Assembly: GCF_018128905.1 (NCBI RefSeq)
Contig: NZ_CP063808.1
Location: 4,030,001 to 4,094,000 of the forward strand
Reading direction: 5' to 3'
DNA: 64,000 nucleotides
Origin: Streptomyces sp. A2-16
Lineage (GTDB): Bacteria > Actinomycetota > Actinomycetes > Streptomycetales > Streptomycetaceae
A model generated the notes under the pieces. It was given only the letters and a program-made list of their open reading frames with translations, did not search any database and was not told the origin of the DNA. The first letter of the stretch is position 1; every line of letters begins with the position of its first letter. This document shows, in pieces, positions 42,946 through 51,881 of this stretch. The translations under genes and the position numbers were made by a program.

Positions 42946-43509
42946 ATGACCGCCGCCTTCCACGTCCTGACCACCGGTTACGCAGACGAGCGGGTCGCCG
43001 GAACCGTGACTCTGCTCGTCGACGGATCCACGGTCGCGATCGTCGACCCGGGCATGGTCGCGGACCGCCGGCTCATCCTGGACCCGCTCACGCACCACGG
43101 GCTGATCCCGCAGGACGTCACCGACGTGATCTTCAGTCACCACCACCCGGATCACACGCTGAACGCGGCCCTGTTCCCCGAGGCCCGCTTCCATGACCAC
43201 ATGGCCATCTACCGCGACGACGTCTGGGAGGACCGTGACGCCGACGGCTACCGGCTCTCCCCTTCGATCACGCTCATGACGACTCCCGGCCACACCGCAC
43301 AGGACGTCAGCACCCTGGTCACGGCCGCCGAGGGCCTGGTCGTCCTGACCCATCTGTGGTGGACCGCCGAGGGTCCGGCCGACGACCCCTTCGCCCCCGA
43401 CCGCGAGCAGTTGCGAGCCGCGAGGGAGAAGGTCCTGGCCCTCGGCCCGGCCCTCGTCGTGCCCGGCCACGGAGCGCCGTTCGTGCCGTCGTCGTCGACG
43501 CCGCTCTGA
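42946..43509 (+). CDS. MBL-fold metallo-hydrolase
   Basis: A 187-residue metallo-beta-lactamase-fold enzyme with H65-H-H67-P-D69-H70, T-P-G-H-T and a final V-P-G-H-G, so both metal sites are present. Short members of this kind include MBLAC1-like and thioesterase or lactonase enzymes. The substrate cannot be read from sequence. GAGGAG precedes the ATG by 6 bases. A perfect operator lies just upstream. Confidence 0.82.
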   Translation: MTAAFHVLTTGYADERVAGTVTLLVDGSTVAIVDPGMVADRRLILDPLTHHGLIPQDVTDVIFSHHHPDHTLNAALFPEARFHDHMAIYRDDVWEDRDADGYRLSPSITLMTTPGHTAQDVSTLVTAAEGLVVLTHLWWTAEGPADDPFAPDREQLRAAREKVLALGPALVVPGHGAPFVPSSSTPL

Positions 43510-43796
43510 GGCGCCGCGGGCGGTCCTTCTGCGGACCGGGCTTCAACGCTCCGCCGGTCGTCGTGACGCAGGGGGACAGCCGGCGGGCGAGGCCGTCGGT
43601 CCGAACCGGCCAGGACCGACGGCGTGGCGGCGGCGAGCCCCGTGATGCCGTCCGAGGACGGCGCCCTCCACGGTGATCGTCCACCCAGGGACGGCACCGC
43701 AGGACAAAGGCACCGCCGACCACCTGCACCGGCTGCACGACGACGTGGGCCCGAGGGCGGAGCGCGGCACCGGTCGGCGGGAAGCGTCGGGCCGGC

Positions 43797-45251
43797 TCAT
43801 GTGCCCGCCGGCTCCGCTCGGGCCGGCTCGGGCGTCAGATAGTCCTCCGTGATCTCCTTCGGGCCGAACGGCCACACCTTCTCGAAGCGCGCCCACAGCA
43901 CGTACGCCACGCAGCCGAGGGCCAGCCACGCCAGCGACCACTCGATGGGGTGGCGGCCCGGCGAGTTCTTGTCCGCGTAGCCGTAGATCACGCACCAGCC
44001 GACGAAGGCGATGACGCTCGGCACCGGGTAGAGCCACATCCGGTACGGCCGCCTCAGCGTCGGTTGGCGCCTGCGCAGCACGCTCAGCGCCACGATCTGG
44101 GCCAGGGCCTGGACGATGACCATGACGGTCGTGAGCAGCTGGATCAGGGTCGCCAGGTCGGTGTGGCGGCCGATCAGGAACCCGATCGCGGTGATCACGC
44201 CCATCGTCGCCAGGCCGAGGGTCGGGAAGCGGTGCTTGGGGTGCAGCTTGGCGTAGGGCCGGAAGAAGACCCGGTCGCGCGCCGCGTCGTAGGGCACCCG
44301 CGAGCCGCCGAGCAGGCCGGTGAAGACCGACGCGAAGGCCGTGATCAGGATGAGGACGGTGACCGTGTCGGCGGCCCCCTTGCCCCAGGTCTCCTCCAGT
44401 ACCGCCGAGGCCACCGAGGTGGAGGCGATGTCCTTCGCGTCCGTCATGCGGTGCCAGTCGATCACGCCCAGCGTGCCGATCTGGAGGAGCAGGTAGATTG
44501 CCATGATGCCCAGGATCGAGAAGATGATCGAGCGGGGCAGATTGCGGCCCGGGTCCTTGATCTCGGCGCCCATGTAGGCGGTGGTGTTGTAGCCGAGGTA
44601 GTCGTAGATGCCGATGGTCAGGCCGCCCGCGAAGCCGATCCAGAAGGTGTTGCTGCCGAGGTCGAAGGCGTGCGCCGGGTAGGTGAAGGCGAGGTGGGCG
44701 CTGAAGTCGCTCGCCGCGGCCACGATGACCAGCAGCACCGAGGTGATCATGACCGCCCACATCACGGCCGTGATCCGCGCGATGTGTTCGATGCCCCGCC
44801 ACAGCAGGATCACGACCAGGGCGATGACGCCCAGGCCGACCAGGTCGCCCGGGGTCTGCCCCAGGTCGGGGGCGAGGTAGCCCAGGTACTGGACGAAACC
44901 GACCACGCCGGTCGACATGATCAGCGGGATGAAGAGCATGGCCGTCCAGACGAACAGGAACGGCATCAGCCGTCCGGTGCGGTACTGGAAGGCCTGGCGC
45001 AGATAGACGTAACTGCCGCCGGAGCCGGGCATCGCGGCTCCCATTTCGGCCCACACGAGCCCGTCGGCCAGTGCGAGGAGCGCGCCCGCGATGAAGCCGA
45101 CCACCGCCTGCGGGCCGCCGAACGCGGCGACCATCAGCGGGATCGTGACGAACGGTCCGATGCCGCACATCTGGCTCATGTTGATGGCCGTGGCCTGGAA
45201 CAGTCCGACGCGACGGACGAAACCACCGCTGGGCGGCGGGCTACCGGACAT
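43797..45251 (-). CDS. APC-family amino-acid permease
   Basis: A 484-residue transporter with about 12 membrane helices. It opens with V-G-L-F-Q-A-T-A-I-N and I-G-P-F-V-T-I-P, the substrate-binding helix-1 motif of APC proteins, and continues with M-P-G-S-G-G-S-Y-V-Y-L. The substrate is probably an amino acid or amine, not a sugar. It diverges from a ROK regulator across a palindrome-rich spacer. The 43510-43796 gap after it has only a weak 6-bp hairpin (43521-43538). Confidence 0.88.
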   Translation of the reverse strand: MSGSPPPSGGFVRRVGLFQATAINMSQMCGIGPFVTIPLMVAAFGGPQAVVGFIAGALLALADGLVWAEMGAAMPGSGGSYVYLRQAFQYRTGRLMPFLFVWTAMLFIPLIMSTGVVGFVQYLGYLAPDLGQTPGDLVGLGVIALVVILLWRGIEHIARITAVMWAVMITSVLLVIVAAASDFSAHLAFTYPAHAFDLGSNTFWIGFAGGLTIGIYDYLGYNTTAYMGAEIKDPGRNLPRSIIFSILGIMAIYLLLQIGTLGVIDWHRMTDAKDIASTSVASAVLEETWGKGAADTVTVLILITAFASVFTGLLGGSRVPYDAARDRVFFRPYAKLHPKHRFPTLGLATMGVITAIGFLIGRHTDLATLIQLLTTVMVIVQALAQIVALSVLRRRQPTLRRPYRMWLYPVPSVIAFVGWCVIYGYADKNSPGRHPIEWSLAWLALGCVAYVLWARFEKVWPFGPKEITEDYLTPEPARAEPAGT

Positions 45252-45328
45252 GGGGGCTCCTGGGGTGGTGAGGCGCGACGAGGGTGAGCTGCGGCGTGCG
45301 GGCCGGTATCCGGTGCTGTTGGCCGATA

Positions 45329-45358
45329 AAGTTAAGGAGCCTTACTTGATGCGTCAAG
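45329..45358. promoter_or_regulatory. Overlapping inverted repeats in the ROK/APC spacer
   Basis: TAAGG-AG-CCTTA (45333-45344), extended imperfectly to AAGT/ACTT on both sides, is followed by CTTGA-N4-TCAAG (45345-45358). The first resembles ROK-family operators. It lies 12 bp before the ROK start. Confidence 0.5.
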
Positions 45359-45370
45359 AGGGGGCTCCCT

Positions 45371-46573
45371 GTGCGTGAGAATGGTGTGATGGCCGCCGGT
45401 GACGTCGTGGAGCAGCAGGAGCAGCCCTGGAACCGGCAGCGGCTGCGCAGCACCAACGAGCGGCTGCTGCTGGAGCGGCTGCGCGCGGCCGGCCCCGCGT
45501 CCCGGGCGCAGCTCGCCCGCGAGAGCGGCCTGTCCAAGCCGACCGTCTCCAGCGCGCTCGCCGCACTGGAAGCGGCCGGACTCGTCCGTGAGGTGGGCAC
45601 GCACGTGCCCGAGCGCGGTCGTACGGCGGTGCTGTACGCGCCCGACCCGTCGGCCGGCCATGTCCTCGGCATCGACGTGGGCCGCAGCTGGCTACGCGTC
45701 GCGGTGGCCGACCTGGACGGCACCGTCGTCGCCCGCTCCGACGTGCGCAACCAGGCCCGCAGCTCGGGCGCGATGGCCGACCTGGTGGTGTCGACGGCCC
45801 GGCAGGTGGTCGCAGGCTCGGGCACGGCGGCGGGCGAGGTGGTGCACGCGGTGGTGGGCACGCCCGGTGTGTACGACGAGGAACGCCACCGGGTGCGGTA
45901 CGCGATGCACCTGCCGGGCTGGGGGCGGGCCGGGCTCGTCGACCGGATGCGCGAGGAGCTGGGCGTGCCGCTGGAGGTGCACAACGACGCCAACCTCGCC
46001 GCGCTCGGTGAGTACACCTACGGCGTGGGGGCGGGCAGCCGGCTGTTCGCGTACATCCTCATCGGCACCGGTCTCGGCATGGGGGTGGTGAGCGAGGGAC
46101 GCCTGTTCACGGGGGCGCACGGTCTCGCCGGGGAGATCGGGTTCCTGCCGTGGCCCGGGCGGCAGAAACCGGAGCGGCTGGAGGACGCGGTGTCGGGCGT
46201 GGCGGTCGTGGAGGCGGCGCGCCGGTTCGGCATGCGGGGACAGCTCACCGCGAAGGCCGTGTTCGACGCGGCCCGGCAGGGAGACGAGGCCGCGGTCCAG
46301 GCGGTCCGGCTGGAGGGCGAGCGCATCGCCCACACGGTGGCCGCGGCGGCCGCCGTCCTCGACCCGGACCTCGTGGTCCTCGGCGGGGGAGTCGGCCACA
46401 GCGTGGACCTGCTGCTGAAACCGGTGCGCGACAACCTCAGGGCCCTGACCCCGCTGCGTCCGAAGCTCGCTCCCAGTCGGCTGGGCGAGGACGCGGTCCT
46501 CCTCGGCGCGGTGGCGACGGCACTCGGGACGGCCCGGGAGGTCGTGTTCGAGCGTCGCTCGGCGGTGTCCTGA
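45371..46573 (+). CDS. ROK-family transcriptional regulator
   Basis: A 400-residue NagC/XylR-type repressor. An N-terminal winged helix (about 20-80: S-R-A-Q-L-A-R-E-S-G-L-S-K-P-T-V-S-S-A-L-A-A-L) precedes the actin-like ROK domain with G-I-D-V-G and an E-V-H-N-D-A-N segment. The usual kinase zinc cluster (C-x-C-x2-G-C) is absent. It probably binds a sugar ligand and may control the permease and the downstream GH35. GTG 45371 follows GAGGGGG; ATG 45389 is possible. Confidence 0.87.
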   Translation: MRENGVMAAGDVVEQQEQPWNRQRLRSTNERLLLERLRAAGPASRAQLARESGLSKPTVSSALAALEAAGLVREVGTHVPERGRTAVLYAPDPSAGHVLGIDVGRSWLRVAVADLDGTVVARSDVRNQARSSGAMADLVVSTARQVVAGSGTAAGEVVHAVVGTPGVYDEERHRVRYAMHLPGWGRAGLVDRMREELGVPLEVHNDANLAALGEYTYGVGAGSRLFAYILIGTGLGMGVVSEGRLFTGAHGLAGEIGFLPWPGRQKPERLEDAVSGVAVVEAARRFGMRGQLTAKAVFDAARQGDEAAVQAVRLEGERIAHTVAAAAAVLDPDLVVLGGGVGHSVDLLLKPVRDNLRALTPLRPKLAPSRLGEDAVLLGAVATALGTAREVVFERRSAVS

Positions 46574-46990
46574 CCGCGCCGTGAACTGCCGCTCGCAGGA
46601 GACCTGTTGGCGTGTCACGGGTGAACCTGGCTGGTGGGCTGCGCCGGCGAGGAGACCGGTGAGGGGGCGCCGGACGGCGTCGTAGGCGGCGGCCGGGGTG
46701 GGCGGGTCCGGGGACTGGGCTGCCGGGTTCTCCGGTGCTCGTGCGGGAGAAAACCTCTTCTCGGCACGGGAGTTGACGAGCGACAGGAGAAGAGCGGCCT
46801 CCGCCGGGGAGTCCGGTGCCCGCCGTCCCGGTGTTCAGCCGCTTCCGTCTGATCGTCGTCCCGGGCCCAGCCGTCCCCACTGTCCCGTTCGTCTTCTCCC
46901 GCCCCATTGTGCGGAGCCAACTGCCCCCTTACTGTTCGACTTTGCCTGAGTCTGTTTGATGCTGATCGCTCAGGCGAGAGGGAGGCCGCA
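46574..46990. other. Leader/promoter region of the GH35 gene
   Basis: A 417-bp gap with no convincing gene. The 3' end is T-rich for this genome and holds GCCTGAG (46944-46950) paired with CTCAGGC (46969-46975), a possible hairpin or operator 15 bases before the start. I cannot place a -10/-35 pair confidently. Confidence 0.4.
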
Positions 46991-49900
46991 GTGCGGGGTA
47001 ATCCGATCGATGCAGAGGCCGCGAGACCCGCTCGCCGCGGCTGGTGGAGGGCGGTCCTCGCGACGGCCGCGACCATCGCCCTGGCGGTGGGAATGACCGC
47101 GCCCGCCACGGCACGGGAGGCGGACGGGCCGGCATCCGCCGCCGCGCCCGCGCCCGCTGCCGCCGCGCAGGCGCACACCGTGAGTCTGGACGGGTACTCG
47201 TTCCTCGTCGACGGCAAACGGGCCTACCTCTGGTCCGGCGAGTTCCACTACTTCCGGCTCCCCAGCCCGGACCTGTGGCGCGACATCTTCCAGAAGATGA
47301 AGGCCGCCGGCTTCAACTCCACCTCCCTGTACTTCGACTGGGGATACCACTCGCCCAAGCCGGGCGTGTACGACTTCAGCGGGGTCCGTGACGTCGACAA
47401 GCTCCTCGACATGGCCGAGGAGGCCGGGCTGTACGTCATCGCCCGCCCCGCGCCCTACATCAACGCGGAGGTCGACAGCGGCGGCCTCCCCGGCTGGCTG
47501 ACCACCAAGGCGGAGAACAACCGCAGCGACGACCCGCGCTTCCTGAAGTACGCGGACGAGTGGCTGAGCCGGATCGACCGGATCATCGCCCGGCACCAAC
47601 TCACCAACGGCACCGGGTCGGTCATCGCCTACCAGGTCGAGAACGAGTACTACAACGGCTCCGCGGCCGCCCGCTCCTACATGCAGCACCTGGAGGACAA
47701 GGCCCGCGCCGACGGCATCACCGTGCCGCTGACCGGCAACAACAACGGCACCTTCAACTCCGGTGCGGGCGCCCTGGACGTCGACGGCCCCGACTCCTAC
47801 CCGCAGGGCTTCGACTGCTCCAACCCCACGAAGTGGAACGGCGTCCCCGACATCAGCTACGACCACCCGGCCGGAAAGCCCCTGTACTCGCCCGAGTTCC
47901 AGGGCGGCGCCTTCGACCCCTGGGGCGGACCGGGCTACGACAAGTGCGCCCAGCTGATCAACGACCGGTTCGCCAACGTGTTCTACAAGCAGAACATCGC
48001 CGTCGGCGCGACCGCGCAGAGCTTCTACATGACCTACGGCGGCACCAACTGGGGCTGGCTGAGCATGCCCCAGAACTACACGTCGTACGACTACGGAGCC
48101 GCGATCCGCGAGACCCGGCAGCTCGATCCGAAGTACGACGAGGACAAGCTGATCGGGTACTTCACCCAGTCCGTCGCCCCGCTGACCAAGACCGACGCGA
48201 TCAGGAGCACACCACCGGACGACTCCGCGGTCGTCGACACCGCCCGGATGAACCCGGACACCAGGACGCAGTTCCATGTGCTGCGGCACGGCAACTCCAC
48301 GTCCACCGCGGTCGACAGGACGCACATCTCGCTGGACTTCAACGCCCAGCCGGCCGGGGACACCACCTACACCTGGGACGACCCCGACTCCGCGCTCCAG
48401 TACGCCGGTTCGTGGTCCCACGTGCACGACACGAGCTACACCGGCGGCGACTACAAGCACACCGAGTCGTTCTCCGACAAGGCCGGTGACTCGCTCACCG
48501 TGCCCTTCGACGGCACCGCGATCCGCTGGATCGGCTCGAAGACGAACAACCACGGCAACGCCGACGTCTACCTCGACGGCACCAAGGTGGCGACGGTCGA
48601 CGACTCCGGCGCCGAGAACCAGGCGGTGGTCTTCCAGAAGACCGGCTTGGCGCCCGGTGCGCACACGCTGAAGATCGTGGTCGCCGGGAACCACGGCTCC
48701 GGGTCCACCGACAACTACGTGGCCATCGACGCGATCGACGTGCCCACCGGTACCGCCGCCGACGAGCCGACCTACCCGGTCGTGCCCCAGCAGCCCGGCA
48801 CCGCGATCACCCTGGACGGACGCGACTCCCATGTGATCGTGGCCGACTACCGTCTCGGGGAAGCACAGTTGCAGTACTCCACCTCGGAGCTCATGACGGA
48901 CGCGACCATCGGCGACCGGGACGTCGCCGTGCTCTACGGAGACGCGGACAGCGACGGCGAGACCGTCCTGCGCTACACCGCAAAGCCGACCGTGACCGCC
49001 ACCGGCGGCCCGGTGACGACCACGTGGGACGCCGCCACCGGCGACCTGCGCCTGAACTACACCCACAAGGGGCTGATCCGCATCAGCGTCACCGGCGCAG
49101 GCCGGCGCCCGCTGCTGCTGCTCGTGGGCGACAAGGCCACGGCGAAGACCTTCTGGCGTCAGGACACCGCGGCAGGCCCGGTCCTGGTGCGCGGCACACA
49201 CCTGCTGCGCACGGCGACCAGCCTCAACAGCGGCCGCACCGTGGCGCTGACCGGCGACAACGCCGACGACAGGAACATCGAGGTGTTCACCTCCGCGGCC
49301 CGCGTCACCTGGAACGGCCGCAAGGTGGAGACCCGGGCGACCGACACCCGGAGCCTCACCGGCAGGATCCCGACCGCCGCCGCGATCCACCTCCCGGCGC
49401 TGACGAACTGGAAGCACGCCGAGGAGTCACCGGAAGCGGCCCCCGGTTTCGACGACACCGGCTGGCAGGTCGCCGACAAGGCGACCACCAACAGCGTCTC
49501 CGGCGTCAACAAGCTGCCGGTGCTCTACGCGGACGACTACGGCTTCCACACCGGCAACACCTGGTACCGCGGACGCTTCCGCGCCACCGGCAAGGAGTCC
49601 GGCATCCACCTGGTCTCGGACTCCGGGGGAGGCGCACAGGCGTTCTCCGCCTGGCTCAACGGCACCTTCCTGGGCAGTTCCACCACCGGCAGCGCCGACT
49701 TCGCCTTCCCCGCCGGTTCGGTCAGGCCCAAGGGCGACAACGTCATCTCCGTGCTCACCGTGAACATGGGGCACGAGGAGGACTACAACTCGACCAACGG
49801 CAACAAGACCGCGCGCGGCCTGACCGGCGCCTCCCTCGTGGGAGCCCCGCTGACCTCCGTCACCTGGCGCCTCCAGGGCGTACGCGGAGGCGAGGACCTC

Positions 49901-51172
49901 CAGGACCCGGTGCGCGGACCGCTCGCGACGGGCGGCCTGTACGGGGAGCGGGCCGGCTGGTCCCTGCCCGGCTACCCGGACGGCAAGTGGAACCGGGTGT
50001 CCCTGCCGACGACCGACACCCGACCCGGGGTCTCCTGGTACCGCACCGATGCCACCCTGGACCTCCCGCACGGCCAGGACACCTCACTCGGCCTGACGTT
50101 CACCGACGACCCGGCCCGCAAGTACCGCGCCACGATCTTCGTGAACGGCTGGCAGGTCGGCAACTACGTCAACTACCTCGGCCCGCAGCACACCTTCCCC
50201 GTCCCCGACGGCATCCTCGACCCGAACGGCCGCAACAGCATCGCCATCGCCGTGTGGAACCTCGACGGCAGCACCGGCGGTCTCGGCAAGGTCTCGCTCA
50301 CCAACTACGGCAGCTACGCCTCGTCCCTGCGCGTCGCGCAGAACGACAGCCCGCGCTACGACTCCCGGAAGTACGCGATGCCGAGGCCCCCGGGCACGGA
50401 TGTCGCCCTGGACGTGCCCGACACGGCCCGGCCGGGAGAGGCCTTCACAGCCCGGACCACCGTGCGGGTACCGAAGGACGGGTCGTCCGCCTCCCGGCTG
50501 ACGGCCTCGCTCGCCGCCCCCGACGGCTGGAGCGTGAGCGCCACGAGCTCCCTCTCGCTCAAGAGCCTGAAGCCCGGCGGATCGGCCACCTTCACCTGGA
50601 AGGTCCAGCCACCGACCGGGGAACTGCCCTCCGCCTCCGCACTCACCACCACCGTGCGCTACCTGCAGAACGGGCGGCAGGGCACCGGTGCCGACGAGCG
50701 CATCATCGGCGGGATACCACCGGCGCCACCGGCCGGGAAGAGCGCCGTGAGCGACCTGCCGTTCCTCTCCGCCACCAACGGCTGGGGTCCGGTGGAGCGC
50801 GACAGCAGCGTCGGCGAGCAGGCGGCCGGAGACGGCCGCCCGATCAGCATCGCCGGCGTGGGCTACGCCAAAGGGCTCGGCACCAACTCGGTCAGCGACA
50901 TCCAGCTCTACCTCGCCGGAAACTGCTCGCGACTGACGGCACAGGTGGGTGTCGACGACGAGACCGGTGGCGCGGGAACGGTCACGTTCTCCGTGATCGC
51001 CGACGGCAGGACCCTGGTCACCACACCGACGATCAGCGGCCGACAGGCCGCCGTACCCGTCGACGTCGACGTCAGCGGCGCCAAGGTGGTCGACCTCAAG
51101 GTCGGCGACGGCGGTGACGGCAACGGCAACGACCACGGCGACTGGGCGGTACCGACGCTGACCTGCGGCTGA
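46991..51172 (+). CDS. Very large secreted GH35 beta-galactosidase
   Basis: A 1393-residue secreted exo-beta-galactosidase. A basic start and hydrophobic signal (about 18-42) precede the GH35 barrel (about 63-400) with acid/base Glu219 in V-E-N-E-Y and nucleophile Glu302 in S-P-E-F. Beta-galactosidase jelly-roll domains follow (about 500-1120). An alpha-galactosidase-associated NEW3 domain (about 1140-1230) and a C-terminal NPCBM/NEW2 domain (about 1255-1393, with A-K-G-L-G-T-N-S) follow. GGAGG is 5 bases before GTG 46991. It fits removal of galactose from xyloglucan or arabinogalactan. Confidence 0.92.
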   Translation: MRGNPIDAEAARPARRGWWRAVLATAATIALAVGMTAPATAREADGPASAAAPAPAAAAQAHTVSLDGYSFLVDGKRAYLWSGEFHYFRLPSPDLWRDIFQKMKAAGFNSTSLYFDWGYHSPKPGVYDFSGVRDVDKLLDMAEEAGLYVIARPAPYINAEVDSGGLPGWLTTKAENNRSDDPRFLKYADEWLSRIDRIIARHQLTNGTGSVIAYQVENEYYNGSAAARSYMQHLEDKARADGITVPLTGNNNGTFNSGAGALDVDGPDSYPQGFDCSNPTKWNGVPDISYDHPAGKPLYSPEFQGGAFDPWGGPGYDKCAQLINDRFANVFYKQNIAVGATAQSFYMTYGGTNWGWLSMPQNYTSYDYGAAIRETRQLDPKYDEDKLIGYFTQSVAPLTKTDAIRSTPPDDSAVVDTARMNPDTRTQFHVLRHGNSTSTAVDRTHISLDFNAQPAGDTTYTWDDPDSALQYAGSWSHVHDTSYTGGDYKHTESFSDKAGDSLTVPFDGTAIRWIGSKTNNHGNADVYLDGTKVATVDDSGAENQAVVFQKTGLAPGAHTLKIVVAGNHGSGSTDNYVAIDAIDVPTGTAADEPTYPVVPQQPGTAITLDGRDSHVIVADYRLGEAQLQYSTSELMTDATIGDRDVAVLYGDADSDGETVLRYTAKPTVTATGGPVTTTWDAATGDLRLNYTHKGLIRISVTGAGRRPLLLLVGDKATAKTFWRQDTAAGPVLVRGTHLLRTATSLNSGRTVALTGDNADDRNIEVFTSAARVTWNGRKVETRATDTRSLTGRIPTAAAIHLPALTNWKHAEESPEAAPGFDDTGWQVADKATTNSVSGVNKLPVLYADDYGFHTGNTWYRGRFRATGKESGIHLVSDSGGGAQAFSAWLNGTFLGSSTTGSADFAFPAGSVRPKGDNVISVLTVNMGHEEDYNSTNGNKTARGLTGASLVGAPLTSVTWRLQGVRGGEDLQDPVRGPLATGGLYGERAGWSLPGYPDGKWNRVSLPTTDTRPGVSWYRTDATLDLPHGQDTSLGLTFTDDPARKYRATIFVNGWQVGNYVNYLGPQHTFPVPDGILDPNGRNSIAIAVWNLDGSTGGLGKVSLTNYGSYASSLRVAQNDSPRYDSRKYAMPRPPGTDVALDVPDTARPGEAFTARTTVRVPKDGSSASRLTASLAAPDGWSVSATSSLSLKSLKPGGSATFTWKVQPPTGELPSASALTTTVRYLQNGRQGTGADERIIGGIPPAPPAGKSAVSDLPFLSATNGWGPVERDSSVGEQAAGDGRPISIAGVGYAKGLGTNSVSDIQLYLAGNCSRLTAQVGVDDETGGAGTVTFSVIADGRTLVTTPTISGRQAAVPVDVDVSGAKVVDLKVGDGGDGNGNDHGDWAVPTLTCG

Positions 51173-51202
51173 CGGCCGTAGCGGCACAGTGAGTCGCTGA
51201 CT

Positions 51203-51236
51203 GTGGTCCCCGTGTCTCGCGAGGCACGGGGACCAC
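51203..51236. terminator. Bidirectional terminator after GH35
   Basis: A 12-bp perfect stem (51203-51214 with 51225-51236) continues inward through a T-G pair to CTCG/CGAG. It lies between the convergent GH35 and PPOX genes. Confidence 0.78.
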
Positions 51237-51255
51237 CCGTGTCGGCGATCGGAGC

Positions 51256-51756
51256 TCAGGCACGCAGACGCTCCTCACGTTGCCGGACCAGCTCCTCGAC
51301 CGCGCTCGGCAGAGTCGTCTCGAAGTCGATCAGCTTCGCCCAGGTCGGGGTGACGACGATCCGGATCATGCCGTCGTGGTAGAGCGAGCGCACCTCCGCC
51401 TCCCACTCGACCCGTTGCTCGGGGGTCATCTCGTAGCTGCTGGTCGGCTGGAGGTACTCGTCCGGGATGCCGTCGACGTAGTCGAGCTCGGCCCGGCCCC
51501 GGATGAGCAGGATCCTGGGCGGGTGCACCTCGGTGTCGATCGTCAGGGCGACCGCCGGGTTCTCCCGCAGGGACGCGAGCTTCGGGGCGTTCTTCGTGGT
51601 GCACATGACGATCTCCGAGCCGTTCCAGACGAACGCGATCGGGACATTGCGGGGAGTGCCGTCCTTGGCGACGTAGGCCAGTCGGGTCACGTCCCGGGCC
51701 AGCAGCTCCCGGCTGATCGGCCGCTCGAGGACCTCGCTGATCTCGCTGGCGTCCAT
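51256..51756 (-). CDS. Pyridoxamine-5'-phosphate-oxidase-fold protein
   Basis: A 166-residue split-barrel flavin-binding protein of the PPOX/F420 type. R-L-A-Y-V-A-K-D-G-T-P-R-N-V-P and N-A-P-K-L-A-S-L-R-E-N-P are the family motifs. It may bind FMN, F420 or heme. GGGAGG precedes the ATG. It stands alone, and the substrate is unknown. Confidence 0.8.
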   Translation of the reverse strand: MDASEISEVLERPISRELLARDVTRLAYVAKDGTPRNVPIAFVWNGSEIVMCTTKNAPKLASLRENPAVALTIDTEVHPPRILLIRGRAELDYVDGIPDEYLQPTSSYEMTPEQRVEWEAEVRSLYHDGMIRIVVTPTWAKLIDFETTLPSAVEELVRQREERLRA

Positions 51757-51881
51757 GGTGGGATCCTCCCGTCGTCGTCACGGCCCGCCCGGCGCATCGG
51801 TGTGAGCCACTTCTGAACCCGGGACGGAGCCGGCGCCGGATTCTCGACACGCGGGAGTCCATGGAGTTCTCGGAACGCGCT

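Noticed and set aside
43521..43538. CGGTCC-N6-GGACCG hairpin after the MBL gene as a strong terminator
   Set aside because: Only a 6-bp stem, too weak to list as a terminator in GC-rich DNA.
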